The notes beneath the pieces are model-generated. The model saw only the letters and a program-made list of their open reading frames with translations. It was not told where the DNA came from and did not search any database. Both the position numbers and the translations under genes were made by a program. Positions 35,868 to 45,227 of a stretch of 64,000 nucleotides of DNA are shown piece after piece. Within the stretch, counting starts at the first letter, position 1; each line of letters begins with the position of its first letter. Where the stretch lies: the NCBI GenBank assembly GCA_012034405.1, contig JAAVLZ010000006.1, forward strand, positions 1-64,000, read 5' to 3'. The stretch comes from Oscillospiraceae bacterium HV4-5-C5C (GTDB lineage: Bacteria; Bacillota; Clostridia; Saccharofermentanales; Fastidiosipilaceae).

Positions 35868-37370
35868 ATGACGTTCAGCAGCCTGCCCTTTATTTTTTAT
35901 TTTCTGCCGCTTTTCTTCTTACTGTATTATCTGCTGCCGGCAAGCTGGCGTCAGGCGGCGCTGTTGGCCGGCAGCTTGTTTTTCTGTGCCTGGGGCAGTC
36001 CCCGGGGTATGCTTTTGCTGCTGGCGCTGATCGGCCTGGACCTGCTCCTGGGCCGGTATCTGGCTCCGGGCCGGCGGCGCGCCAGGCAGCGCCTGCTTCT
36101 GGGCGCGGCCATTCTATTGAATTTGCTGCCCTTACTGTTATTTAAGTACAGCGCGTTCATGGCAGACTCAGTCAGCCAGCTGACCGGTCTCAGCCTGAGT
36201 GTGCCGGACTGGGTCCAGCCCCTGGGCTTATCGTTCTATACCTTCCGCAGTATCTCTTATCTGGTGGATGTCTGGCGGGCTGACAGCAAGCCTGCTGCTT
36301 CATTCCTGGACCTGGCCGTCTACCTGGCATTTTTTCCTCAGCTCCTGTCCGGGCCGATTGTCCGTTACAGCTGGTGGCAGCAGCAGAACCTCAGGCCACA
36401 GGCGCTGACCTGGCTGCGGCTGCAAAACGGCTGCCGGCGCATGGTGATCGGCCTGGCAAAAAAACTGCTGCTGGCAGACCGGCTGGCTGCGGTCTGGCAG
36501 ACGGTCCATCAGGTTAATCCCGGGAACCTTTCGGCCCTGACAGCCTGGATTGGGGCGATCTGCTTCAGTTTGCAGATTTACTTTGATTTTTCCGCTTACT
36601 CAGATATGGCGATTGGTTTAACTCAGCTGCTGGGCTATGATTCGCCGGAAAACTTCCTTTATCCCTATGTAGCCTGTTCAGTGACGGATTTTTGGCGGCG
36701 CTGGCACATCAGCCTGTCTTTTTGGTTCCGCCGCTATGTCTATATCCCTCTGGGAGGAAACCGCCGCGGCAGGCTGAGACAGTGGCTGAATATCCTGGCG
36801 GTCTGGGCGCTCACCGGCCTGTGGCATGGGGCGGCCTGGAATTACGTGCTGTGGGGGCTTTATTATGCTGCCTTACTGCTGCTTGAAAAACAGCTGGCGC
36901 CGCGGCTGAAACTGCCCCTGTGGCCTGCCAGACTGGTGGTGCTGCTGCTCAACATTCTGGGCTGGGTCTTTTTTGCTCACCCCAGTCTGCCGGAGATTCC
37001 AGCTTATTTTAGTGCTATGCTGGGCCTGGGGCAGGCGGGGGCGGCCGACCAGCAGGGGTTGTATCTGCTGCTCACCCACGGTCTGCTGATCCTGCTGGGC
37101 TTTATTGCCGCCACACCGTATCCGCGGCAGTGGTGGCAGCGCCTGGCGGGGCTATCAGCCTGCCCGGAGAGCGCGGAACGCGGTTTGACACCGCAAACAG
37201 GGTTTGCCTGCGTTCAGGCACCGGCAACAGAGAGCACGGCGGCTTTTTGGCGGCCGCAAAAACGCCTGGCCGCCTGGCTCCAGGTGACAGGCCTGCTGCT
37301 GTTGCTGCTGGCTTCCTTGGCTTTCAGCGTGGAATCCAGTTTCAGCACCTTTTTGTATTTTCAGTTCTAG
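35868..37370 (+). CDS. MBOAT-family O-acyltransferase (AlgI/DltB-like)
   Basis: A 500-residue polytopic membrane acyltransferase with about 11-12 hydrophobic segments. The family core is clear: DFWRRWHISLSFWFRRYVY, PLGGNR, and the catalytic histidine in ALTGLWHGAAWNYVLWG. AlgI-like proteins pass acetyl groups across the membrane to extracellular sugars, often with an SGNH partner that completes the transfer. Such partners lie on both sides here. An insertion of about 45 residues near 420-465 precedes the last transmembrane helix. GCGGAGG lies before the ATG. Confidence 0.92.
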   Translation: MTFSSLPFIFYFLPLFFLLYYLLPASWRQAALLAGSLFFCAWGSPRGMLLLLALIGLDLLLGRYLAPGRRRARQRLLLGAAILLNLLPLLLFKYSAFMADSVSQLTGLSLSVPDWVQPLGLSFYTFRSISYLVDVWRADSKPAASFLDLAVYLAFFPQLLSGPIVRYSWWQQQNLRPQALTWLRLQNGCRRMVIGLAKKLLLADRLAAVWQTVHQVNPGNLSALTAWIGAICFSLQIYFDFSAYSDMAIGLTQLLGYDSPENFLYPYVACSVTDFWRRWHISLSFWFRRYVYIPLGGNRRGRLRQWLNILAVWALTGLWHGAAWNYVLWGLYYAALLLLEKQLAPRLKLPLWPARLVVLLLNILGWVFFAHPSLPEIPAYFSAMLGLGQAGAADQQGLYLLLTHGLLILLGFIAATPYPRQWWQRLAGLSACPESAERGLTPQTGFACVQAPATESTAAFWRPQKRLAAWLQVTGLLLLLLASLAFSVESSFSTFLYFQF

Positions 37371-37447
37371 CTGATCCGGTACCGTCCGGATCCCGGGGCA
37401 GCCGGCCGGAGCCTGACAGCTGCCGCCACCCGTAAATGGAGCCTGGT

Positions 37448-38707
37448 ATGATGAAATCAAGCGATAGGCTGCAATCAACTCAGCCTGATACAAAACACCC
37501 CCCCGCTCCCCGGCGCCGGCCGCTGAGATTAGCTTTTCTGTTGCCCCTGCTGCTGCTGCTGCTGCCGCTCTGGCAGCTGGTTTTTCCGCAGCAAAGCTTT
37601 TCCACAGCAGAAAACCGCGCCTTAACTACTAGGCCGGTTCTGACCTGGAGTGGCTGGCTGGACGGCAGCTATACCACCGCCTTCACTGACTTTGTCCAGG
37701 ACCAGTTTCCCTTCCGGCGCTTCTGGACCGGCCTGGCTACCGGTCTGCGCCTGGCGGCGGGCAGCCGGGATAATGGCAAGGTCTATTTTGGCCGGGAGCA
37801 CTACCTGTTCTTAATGTCAGATTCAGAGCAGGAACAGACCCCAAAACAACTGCAGCTGAACCTGCAGGATCTGGCTGAGTTTGCGGAAACTACCCTGCCG
37901 GATGATTTTCCCGGAACCAGCTGCAGCCTGCTGCTGGCTCCCGCGGCTTCTTCGGTCCTGCCGGAGCTGCTGCCGGCTTATGCCACCCAGGCAGAGGGCG
38001 CTCAGGACCTGAGCCTGGCCGCGGCTGCGCTTGTTCAACTGGCGCCGGACCTGCTGCAGCCGGACGTGACCGCAGCCTTGCAACAGGCCAGTTCCCTGTA
38101 TCCGGCTGATTCAGATCAGCGCCTGTATTTTCGCAGTGATCATCACTGGACGCAGTCAGGGGCTTATATAGCCTACCGGACCTGGGCTGAGTCGGTTGGG
38201 CTGGCGCCGCGCGAGCCTTCGGCCTATGCGGTCAAGACCGTGACGGAGCAGTTTTTGGGCACGACATATGCCAAGGCGCAGCTCTTTACCCAGCCGGGCG
38301 ATGCCCTGCAGGTCTGGTACCCAACCGCGGCTGCCTTTGATTTGGCTGCAATCAGTATTACGGATCAGGATGGTCAGCCGGTCAGCCTTTATGATGACAG
38401 CAAGCTTGATGGTGACGCTTATGAATACTTTTTAGGCGGTAATCATGCCCGCCTGACGATTGAGAATCCCGGAGCCGACCGCCAGCGGACCCTGATCCTG
38501 TTTAAGGACAGCTATGCCAACAGCCTGCTGCCGTTTTTGCTGCCGCATTACGCCCGGATTATTATGATTGACCTGCGGTATGACCGTGATTCTGTCCGCA
38601 GTCTGCTGCAAACAGAATCAGCCGCCGGGACGGAGGCGGATTGCCTGATTTTATACAGCTACCAGCAGCTGCTGAGCGATAACTACCTGTATTTGCTGAA
38701 TCGCTGA
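37448..38707 (+). CDS. DHHW/AlgJ-like SGNH acyltransferase protein
   Basis: A 419-residue type II membrane protein with one N-terminal helix (about 25-45) and the opening FSTAENRALTTRP that marks the DHHW family. The catalytic-site motif SDHHWTQSGAY is at about residue 230, followed by YLGGNH-like and KDSYANS segments that carry the SGNH serine. DHHW/AlgX-J proteins finish O-acetylation of exopolysaccharide with an AlgI-like MBOAT, which is the gene just upstream. The open frame reaches ATG 37436; ATG 37448 with GGAG six bases upstream is preferred. Confidence 0.85.
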   Translation: MMKSSDRLQSTQPDTKHPPAPRRRPLRLAFLLPLLLLLLPLWQLVFPQQSFSTAENRALTTRPVLTWSGWLDGSYTTAFTDFVQDQFPFRRFWTGLATGLRLAAGSRDNGKVYFGREHYLFLMSDSEQEQTPKQLQLNLQDLAEFAETTLPDDFPGTSCSLLLAPAASSVLPELLPAYATQAEGAQDLSLAAAALVQLAPDLLQPDVTAALQQASSLYPADSDQRLYFRSDHHWTQSGAYIAYRTWAESVGLAPREPSAYAVKTVTEQFLGTTYAKAQLFTQPGDALQVWYPTAAAFDLAAISITDQDGQPVSLYDDSKLDGDAYEYFLGGNHARLTIENPGADRQRTLILFKDSYANSLLPFLLPHYARIIMIDLRYDRDSVRSLLQTESAAGTEADCLILYSYQQLLSDNYLYLLNR

Positions 38708-38792
38708 ACCGGACCTGTCCTGACCGTCCGCAGACCGGCTGACGGCGGCCGCAGCTGCCAAAAAGCATAACCTTAAGGGGAGGTACGAGTAT

Positions 38793-39794
38793 ATGTCAAG
38801 CCTATTGATGATCGGCGCCAGCGGTACAATCAGCTCGGCGGTCCTGCGGCAGGCTCTGGCCGCGGGCCACCAGGTGACCGTGCTGCAGCGCCATCCGGCA
38901 GCACAGCTGCCGGGCAGTCCGCCGGTAGAGACCCTGACCGCGGATATCCGGGATGAAGCTAACGTCCGGCAACTGCTGCAGGGCCGCCGCTTTGATGCCG
39001 CGGTGGACTTTGTGGTCTTTAATGAAGTAGACGCCGGCCGCGACATCCGGCTGCTGCAAGATTGCTGCCGGCAGTATATTTTTATCAGCTCGGCATCGGC
39101 CTACCATAAACCGGTCCGCCGGTTGCCTATTGATGAAAGCGTCCCGCTGAATAACCCTTACTGGGCCTATTCGCGCGCCAAACAGGCAGCTGAAACCTGC
39201 CTGCTGTCTGCCTGGAGGGAACAGGCCTTCCCGGTGACGATCGTCCGGCCCAGTCACACCTACGGCCCGCGCAGTATGCCCATGGCGCTGCACGGAGCTA
39301 AGGGCAGTTACCAGAATCTTATACGAATGCAGCAGGGCCGGCCGGTGATCGTGCCCGGAGACGGAGAGACTTTATGGACGTTGACCTGGGCAGATGATTT
39401 TGCCGTGGGCTTGGTCGGCCTGCTGGGGCAGACTGCCGCTCTGGGCGAAGCCTTTCATATCACTTCAGATGAAGTGCTGACCTGGAATGAAATATACGCC
39501 GCGATCGGCCGGGCGCTGGGAGTCAGGCCTGAACCGGTGCATGTGGCATCAGATACGCTCATCCGACTGCGGCCTGGACTGGAGGGCCCGCTGCTGGGTG
39601 ATAAGGCTGTCTGTACGTTTTTTGACAACCGCAAAATCCGCCGTTTCGTGCCTGCCTTCCGGCCAGCCGTGCGCTTTGAACAAGGTGCGGTCCGGGTCTG
39701 GGACTGGCTCAGCCGTCATCCGGAAGCCTGTCAGGCAGATCCTGAGTTTGACCGGTGGTGCGACGATGTTGTCCGGCGGCTGGCCAGGCTCTAG
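38793..39794 (+). CDS. NAD-dependent epimerase/dehydratase family protein
   Basis: A 333-residue extended short-chain dehydrogenase. It has the Rossmann motif LLMIGASGTISS (last glycine of GxxGxxG replaced by serine), the SSASAYHKP strand, the catalytic pair in YSRAK, and a substrate loop with RPSHTYGPRS. The C-terminal part resembles atypical SDR members such as isoflavone reductase-like or mRNA-binding/CSP41-like epimerases. No substrate can be named. AGGGGAGG gives a strong start. Its stop overlaps by 4 bases the stop of the convergent MATE gene. Confidence 0.82.
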   Translation: MSSLLMIGASGTISSAVLRQALAAGHQVTVLQRHPAAQLPGSPPVETLTADIRDEANVRQLLQGRRFDAAVDFVVFNEVDAGRDIRLLQDCCRQYIFISSASAYHKPVRRLPIDESVPLNNPYWAYSRAKQAAETCLLSAWREQAFPVTIVRPSHTYGPRSMPMALHGAKGSYQNLIRMQQGRPVIVPGDGETLWTLTWADDFAVGLVGLLGQTAALGEAFHITSDEVLTWNEIYAAIGRALGVRPEPVHVASDTLIRLRPGLEGPLLGDKAVCTFFDNRKIRRFVPAFRPAVRFEQGAVRVWDWLSRHPEACQADPEFDRWCDDVVRRLARL

Positions 39795-41209
39795 TCCCGG
39801 GTCAGCCGGTGCACCCAGGTATAGCGGTTGGTTTTAACCACCGCGACCAGGCACTTTAATATTTGATCACTCTTCAGCAAGGCAAAAACCACCGTAGGCG
39901 GCGCCTTGAAAACAAAAGCCGCCAGAGCTGAGGACGGCAGCACCCACAGCCAGACAAAAATCAGATCGTTGATCAATACAAAACGGGTAGCGCCACCGGC
40001 ACGCACAATGCCGGTCAGCGCGGACATCTGATAGGCGGTGCCGATGACGGTCACCGACAGGATACTTAAAAACTGCAGGCAAAGCCGGATGGTCGCCGCG
40101 TCCAGCGTCTGGTACAGCGATAAGACAGGCCGGCGAAGGCTGAACATCAGGCCGCCGGTTACCAGTCCGACAGCCAGGAAGATCAGCTGCAGGGTTCGGG
40201 TCAGTCGCTTCAAGGCAGTGCTGTCACCCTGACCGACGGCCTGACCGACCAGCATGGAAGACGCATCCCGCATCCCGTAGCAGAGGACGCTGAACAGCTG
40301 AAAAAGATTATTGGAAATGGTGACGGCAGCGATGGCCGCTACCCCCAGCCTTCCTACAATTGCGCCCTGCACGGCCAGATTAACTCCCCACAAGACGTCT
40401 CCCAGTACAATCGGGCTGCCGTAGCGGATAAAATCCCGGCTGAGTTTAACGTTAAACTGCCGCAGGATACCGGGCCGCAGCCGCAATATCCTGTCCTTAG
40501 TCAGCGCATAAGCAGCGACAATGCCAAATTCCAGGATATAGGCCAGTAAAGTGCCAATAGCCGAGCCGGTGATGCCTAAAGCCGGAAAACCCAGGTAACC
40601 GTTAATCAAAACAAAATCCAGCCCCAGATTAGTCAACAGCGCCAGTACGGATACCACCATACCAAGCTTGACCTGGCCGATCACGCGCATGGCGGTAATC
40701 AGGACGCCTGAAAGGACAAAGAGAGGATACCCTGCCGCCACAATTCTTAAAAACGGGACAGCTGCTTCAATCACTGTACTTTCATCAGTAAAGCACCGCA
40801 GCAGCAGGCGGGGATTGAGCTCAGCCAGCAGCAGCAGCACAATCGTGACCGCCAGACTCATCCGCATACAGACAGCGACCAGCTGCCGCACCGGCTCTGA
40901 CTGCCGCCGGCCCCAGTACTGGGAACTCAGGATCAGCAGGGCGGCGGACATGCCGGTGGTTAACATCTGGAGTAAATTGGTAATCTGATTGACTAAAAAA
41001 ATGGCGGACAGCGCGACTTCGCCCAGAACACCGATCATGAGATTGTCGGCCAGACCAACTGAGTAGGTTAAAAAATTCTGCAGCGCGATCGGCCAGGCCA
41101 GCTGCCACAAGGTCAGCAGGAATCGCCGGTCCGCAATCAAGCGGCCCCGGTGGCTGGCCCGGTAATCCGCAATCGGGGTGATGGCGGCAGTGCTTGTCAT
41201 TAAGGCCAT
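39791..41209 (-). CDS. MATE-family efflux transporter
   Basis: A 472-residue MATE exporter with about twelve hydrophobic segments in two bundles. The first helix after a basic N-terminus is LWQLAWPIALQNFLTYSVGL, followed by the ADNLMIGVLG loop. The second bundle begins near FIRYGSPIVLGDVLWGVNL. It differs clearly from the MATE protein in the aro cluster and is closer to the NorM/DinF-type clostridial group. Drug or metabolite efflux is likely. AAAGGAG lies 8 bases before the ATG. It is transcribed alone and divergently from ftsH. Confidence 0.9.
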   Translation of the reverse strand: MALMTSTAAITPIADYRASHRGRLIADRRFLLTLWQLAWPIALQNFLTYSVGLADNLMIGVLGEVALSAIFLVNQITNLLQMLTTGMSAALLILSSQYWGRRQSEPVRQLVAVCMRMSLAVTIVLLLLAELNPRLLLRCFTDESTVIEAAVPFLRIVAAGYPLFVLSGVLITAMRVIGQVKLGMVVSVLALLTNLGLDFVLINGYLGFPALGITGSAIGTLLAYILEFGIVAAYALTKDRILRLRPGILRQFNVKLSRDFIRYGSPIVLGDVLWGVNLAVQGAIVGRLGVAAIAAVTISNNLFQLFSVLCYGMRDASSMLVGQAVGQGDSTALKRLTRTLQLIFLAVGLVTGGLMFSLRRPVLSLYQTLDAATIRLCLQFLSILSVTVIGTAYQMSALTGIVRAGGATRFVLINDLIFVWLWVLPSSALAAFVFKAPPTVVFALLKSDQILKCLVAVVKTNRYTWVHRLTRD

Positions 41210-41540
41210 GAGCGAATCTCCTTTGTTTATTCAGCAGATTTTGGAACAGACCGGCTGTAAACGGATTTGTTCTTAATTTTCTTACAAGTCAGATTCATAA
41301 AAACCAGCTAATCATGGTAATCTTATAACAGTTGATACCTTTTATCAGCAGATTTTTTACTATTATGGGGAGAGAGCTGTCCGGCGTTCCAGGGCAGACC
41401 TTTTTTAGCATAGTCAATCATCACCGGCGTCTTGATTTCAGTCAGGCGGTGCTGGCGGAATCCGGCCGGACCGGGAGATGTCAGGCCGCCGGTCCGGTAG
41501 CCGGTAAGGGGGCAGCGGCAACTGCCCGGGAGAATAGTTT
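41210..41540. other. Divergent intergenic region between MATE and ftsH
   Basis: About 330 bases. It is locally AT-rich at 41260-41370, with TTATAA near 41323 and TATTAT at 41361 as possible -10 elements, but no -35 at a proper distance for either. A TGATA/TATCA mini-hairpin lies at 41333-41347. A 59-codon frame at 41366-41544 ends in a GTGA overlap with ftsH, but it has no ribosome site and no recognisable sequence. Confidence 0.4.
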
Positions 41541-43574
41541 GTGAATACAAAAAAGCAGAACCAAAAGCCGTTTATTTTATTTTCGCTCATATTGCTGCTG
41601 ATCATTTTTTTGATTAACGCATATGTCCTGCCCATGCTGACGGAAACGAAAGTCGTCACGACAGATTACGTCAGCTTTTTACAGCAAGTTGACAATAAGG
41701 AGGTCGCCTACGCGGAGGTTGGCAGTGACACGATTGATTATGTCCTGACCAAAGATCTGCCGGCGGATTTTGATACCTCCTCCACTGAGGTCAGCCTGCC
41801 GTCCAATGTCACAGTTTATGAGACCACCAGGATTGATGATCCGGATCTGGCCAGCCGGCTGCTGGCCGCCGGAGTTAAAACCCAGGGCGTTAAAGCCAGT
41901 TCACCCAGTTTATTTACCACGCTGCTGATGTCGTTCTTCCCCTTTATCCTGATCATGGCTTTCTACTATTTCATGAGCCGCCAGATCAGCAAACGCATGG
42001 GTGGTGGAGGCCTGGGGGGCAGCTCGCTTAAATTTGGCAAGTCCACCGCAAAAATCTACGTTCCGGAAGAGGGTGACCACAAGACCTTCGCGGACGTTGC
42101 CGGTCAGGAAGAAGCCAAGGCTTCACTGAATGAGGTAGTGGATTTTTTGCATAACCCCAAGCGCTATGAGCAGATCGGGGCCAAATGCCCCAAGGGTGTT
42201 TTGCTGGTGGGCCCTCCTGGTACCGGTAAAACGCTGCTGGCCAAGGCTGTCGCTGGTGAGGCCAATGTGCCGTTCTTTTCTATCTCCGGTTCTGAGTTTG
42301 TGCAGATGTTTGTCGGGATGGGCGCGGCCAAAGTGAGAGACCTTTTTGAACAGGCCAGCGCCAAAGCTCCCTGTATTGTCTTTATTGACGAAATTGATAC
42401 CATTGGTAAAAAACGGGACGGGGGCATGATTCAGGGCAGCAACGATGAACGTGAGCAGACACTCAATCAGTTGCTGACGGAGATGGATGGCTTTGCCCCT
42501 AACAAGGGGGTGGTCATCCTGGCGGCTACTAACCGCCCTGATTCCCTGGACCGCGCGTTGCTGCGCCCGGGCCGCTTTGACCGCCGGGTGGTCGTGGAAC
42601 TGCCTGATCTGAAGGGCCGTGAGGCTATTCTGCGGGTGCACGCCCGCGGGGTTAAGACCGATCCGGGCTTGGACTTTGCGTCTATAGCCCGCCAGACCGC
42701 CGGTTGTTCCGGTGCTGAATTGGCAAATATGATCAATGAAGCCGCGCTGCGCGCCGTCCGCTCCGGCCGCAGCCGCGTCAATCAGAAGGATATTGAGGAG
42801 AGCGTGGATGTGGTGCTGGCCGGCAATGCCAAAACCAGCGCGGTTATCAGCGCGGATGAAAAACAGGTGATCGCGTACCATGAAGTTGGCCACGCTCTGG
42901 TGGCGGCCAGCCTCAGCCATTCCGCTCCGGTACAAAAGATTACGATTGTTCCGCGTACCTCCGGCGCGTTGGGCTTTACCATGCAGGCGGAGACCGGGGA
43001 CAAGTATCTGTACAGCCGGGAGGACTTGCTGAACAACATCACCACCCTGACCGGCGGGCGCTCGGCGGAAGAGGTCGTGTTTGGCAAAGCCACCACCGGT
43101 GCCTCAAATGACATTGAAAAGGCGACCAAGATAGCCAAAGCCATGGTCACCGAGTACGGTATGAGTGATGAGTTTGGCATGATGGCGCTGGGGAGCAAAA
43201 CCAATATTTATCTGGGCGGCGACAGTCAGCTGTCCTGCTCGGATGAGACTGCCGCGCAGATTGACCGCATGGTTTCAGTGATGATTGCTCGCTGCCATGA
43301 AAATGCGGTAAAGATATTGCGGGAAAACGAAAGTAAGCTGCATGAGATCGCCCGCTTCCTGCTGGAAAAAGAAACGATTACCGGGGCGGAATTTATGGAA
43401 ATCCTGGAGCATGGGGCGCCGGCCAGCGGAGCAGATACGGCCCTGCCGGCTGCTATGCCCGCGCCTGCCGGCGACCCGGCGCACGCCGCGACCGGCGACC
43501 CTGCGGCCCCGGCCGCGGTGGCAGCACCGCCTGTGCCGCCGGCCAGTCCGGCTGACCCGGCAGCAGGTGGCTGA
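41541..43574 (+). CDS. ftsH: ATP-dependent zinc metalloprotease FtsH
   Basis: A 677-residue membrane AAA+ protease for quality control of membrane and regulatory proteins. Two transmembrane helices (about 8-28 and 128-148) flank an external domain. The AAA module has Walker [14 protein letters not shown], Walker [13 protein letters not shown], the second region of homology [19 protein letters not shown], and the protease zinc site HEVGH with the distal acidic ligand near NDIEKAT. The last 50 residues are Ala/Pro-rich and likely unstructured. It starts at a GTG preceded by GGGAGA. tilS and hpt, its frequent neighbours, are absent. Confidence 0.95.
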   Translation: MNTKKQNQKPFILFSLILLLIIFLINAYVLPMLTETKVVTTDYVSFLQQVDNKEVAYAEVGSDTIDYVLTKDLPADFDTSSTEVSLPSNVTVYETTRIDDPDLASRLLAAGVKTQGVKASSPSLFTTLLMSFFPFILIMAFYYFMSRQISKRMGGGGLGGSSLKFGKSTAKIYVPEEGDHKTFADVAGQEEAKASLNEVVDFLHNPKRYEQIGAKCPKGVLLVGPPGTGKTLLAKAVAGEANVPFFSISGSEFVQMFVGMGAAKVRDLFEQASAKAPCIVFIDEIDTIGKKRDGGMIQGSNDEREQTLNQLLTEMDGFAPNKGVVILAATNRPDSLDRALLRPGRFDRRVVVELPDLKGREAILRVHARGVKTDPGLDFASIARQTAGCSGAELANMINEAALRAVRSGRSRVNQKDIEESVDVVLAGNAKTSAVISADEKQVIAYHEVGHALVAASLSHSAPVQKITIVPRTSGALGFTMQAETGDKYLYSREDLLNNITTLTGGRSAEEVVFGKATTGASNDIEKATKIAKAMVTEYGMSDEFGMMALGSKTNIYLGGDSQLSCSDETAAQIDRMVSVMIARCHENAVKILRENESKLHEIARFLLEKETITGAEFMEILEHGAPASGADTALPAAMPAPAGDPAHAATGDPAAPAAVAAPPVPPASPADPAAGG

Positions 43575-43582
43575 CCGGGTCC

Positions 43583-43612
43583 TTCAGATGGACATTAAGA
43601 TTATGTTATAAT
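43583..43612 (+). promoter_or_regulatory. Extended -10 promoter for the sugar kinase gene
   Basis: TGTTATAAT at 43604-43612 is a perfect extended -10; TTCAGA at 43583-43588 is a weak -35 at 18 bases. Transcription would start near 43619 and give a leader of about 195 bases. Confidence 0.5.
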
Positions 43613-43813
43613 CGCGTAGACAGGTCGCAGCCAGATCCCGGCTGCCGGCGATCCGGCGTTCTGGACTCCGGGCCGGCAGCTTTGCTTCTGGCGGCACCCC
43701 CCGGCAGCCCGCCTCTACCCCCCCTTGAGACTCCCTAACTATGGCTGCCCAAATACGGCGGACCGGACTGCGCAGGTGGTTCTGGCTGTCAGGACAAGGA
43801 GAAATCCAGGAAC

Positions 43814-44956
43814 ATGGCACAGCATAACAGCGCGTTTGATTTCAGTCTGGCTCAGGCTTTTTGTCTCAATGGTGAGGTGACTGAGGTCGTTTTCCCCTAT
43901 GGTGAAGGCCATATCAATGATACGGCCAAAGTCGTCACGGCGGACAGCCAGGGCGGCCGCCATGAATACATTCTCCAGCAAATTAACTGCAGAGTTTTCC
44001 ACCATCCGGAGCAGGTGATGGCTAATATTTCCGCAGTGACCGATTACCTCCGGCACAAGATCAGCCAGGAGGGCGGTGATCCTGACCGGGAAACCATGGA
44101 ACTGATCCACACGCAGGACGGCGGCAACTACAAGCGGCAGCCGGACGGCACGGTCTGGCGGGCCTACAGCTTTGTGCCTGACAGCCTGACCTTGCAGTAC
44201 TGCCGCAGTCCTGAAGACTTTTACCGCGCGGCCCTGGCATTTGGCACCTTTCAGCGCCGTTTGCTGGACTATCCGGCGGACAGCCTGTATGAGAGCATCC
44301 CGCATTTCCATGATACCCCCAAGCGGATGGAGACCTTCCGTCAGACGCTGGCCGTTGATGCCCTGGACCGGGCGGCCGCGGCGGCTGAGGAAATCGAATT
44401 TGTGCTCAGCCGGGCTGAGGACTGTCATCACCTGACTGACTTACTGCGTCAGCAACGTTTGCCGCTGCGGGTGACCCACAATGATACAAAACTCAACAAC
44501 GTCCTGTTTGATGCCCTCAGCGGAGACGCGCTTTGCGTGGTGGATCTGGATACGGTCATGCCGGGCCTTTCCGCCTATGATTTTGGAGACGCCATCCGCT
44601 TTGGCGCGTCAACTGCCGCTGAAGATGAGACCGATCTCAGTCTGGTCAAGCTGGATTTTGACTTGTACGCCGCATATTGCCGGGGCTACCTGGAAGCGGT
44701 CGGATCCTGTCTGACGGCTGATGAATTGCAATCGCTGCCCTGGGGAGCCAGAGTGATTACGCTTGAAACCGGGATACGCTTTTTGACCGACTTCCTGGAC
44801 GGAGACCATTATTTTAAGACCAGCTATCCGGAGCATAACCTGATCCGGGCCCGCACCCAGTTCAAACTGGTGAGGGATATGGAAGCGCAATGGGATGAGC
44901 TTGGTGCTGTTATCAACGCCAGGCAGCGCTCCGTGACACTGGGCGCGGATAAGTAG
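43814..44956 (+). CDS. NahK-like N-acetylhexosamine 1-kinase (APH fold)
   Basis: A 380-residue protein of the aminoglycoside phosphotransferase fold. The catalytic loop THNDTKLNNVLFD and metal motif VVDLDTVMPG, followed by AYDFGDAIRFGA, closely match N-acetylhexosamine 1-kinase (NahK) of the lacto-N-biose/galacto-N-biose pathway. The length is also near NahK's 359. It would phosphorylate GlcNAc or GalNAc at C1. No phosphorylase, epimerase pair or sugar transporter of that pathway is adjacent, so the actual substrate is uncertain. It lies alone between a promoter with a long C-rich leader and a strong terminator. Confidence 0.75.
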   Translation: MAQHNSAFDFSLAQAFCLNGEVTEVVFPYGEGHINDTAKVVTADSQGGRHEYILQQINCRVFHHPEQVMANISAVTDYLRHKISQEGGDPDRETMELIHTQDGGNYKRQPDGTVWRAYSFVPDSLTLQYCRSPEDFYRAALAFGTFQRRLLDYPADSLYESIPHFHDTPKRMETFRQTLAVDALDRAAAAAEEIEFVLSRAEDCHHLTDLLRQQRLPLRVTHNDTKLNNVLFDALSGDALCVVDLDTVMPGLSAYDFGDAIRFGASTAAEDETDLSLVKLDFDLYAAYCRGYLEAVGSCLTADELQSLPWGARVITLETGIRFLTDFLDGDHYFKTSYPEHNLIRARTQFKLVRDMEAQWDELGAVINARQRSVTLGADK

Positions 44957-45011
44957 AACAAGCCCTGAGCCTCTGATCCTGCTCCTCCAACTCCAATATT
45001 GCTTAAGACTG

Positions 45012-45057
45012 GCTGCTTTGCGGGCACGGCAAACCGTGACCGCAAAGCAGCTGTTTT
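45012..45057 (+). terminator. Strong Rho-independent terminator of the sugar kinase gene
   Basis: A perfect 12-base stem, GCTGCTTTGCGG (45012-45023) with CCGCAAAGCAGC (45040-45051), continues inside as CACGG/CCGTG around a CAAA loop and is followed by TGTTTT. Confidence 0.85.
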
Positions 45058-45156
45058 GATATCAGGCCGAACGATATCAGACCGGACTGCCAGATTCTGT
45101 CAGGCTGCCGGCAAAAGCTGAACCGCCGGAGCTGCCCGCCGCCGGCAGACTTCCTC

Positions 45157-45184
45157 TTGCATCTGCTTGAGCATCTGATATAGT
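45157..45184 (+). promoter_or_regulatory. Promoter of the marR-ABC exporter operon
   Basis: TTGCAT at 45157-45162, a 16-base spacer, then TATAGT at 45179-45184. The -10 is the left end of the operator palindrome, so repressor binding would directly block polymerase. Confidence 0.6.
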
Positions 45185-45200
45185 TAACCTGTTAACTATA
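45179..45200. promoter_or_regulatory. MarR-type operator: perfect 10-base inverted repeat
   Basis: TATAGTTAAC and GTTAACTATA are exact reverse complements separated by only CT. The dyad covers the -10 and the expected start point of the operon promoter, as expected for MarR autorepression. It is the best palindrome in the window. Confidence 0.7.
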
Positions 45201-45227
45201 AAGCCATTAAGCATATCGCAACAGGAG

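Noticed and set aside
41366-41544. 59-codon ORF ending in a GTGA overlap with ftsH
   Set aside because: No ribosome site, no hydrophobic or known motif, and composition like random GC-rich sequence. The overlap alone is not enough.
43741-43827. 28-codon frame with a Trp-Phe-Trp cluster before the sugar kinase gene, as a leader peptide
   Set aside because: No ribosome site, runs into the kinase start, and no attenuator hairpin follows.
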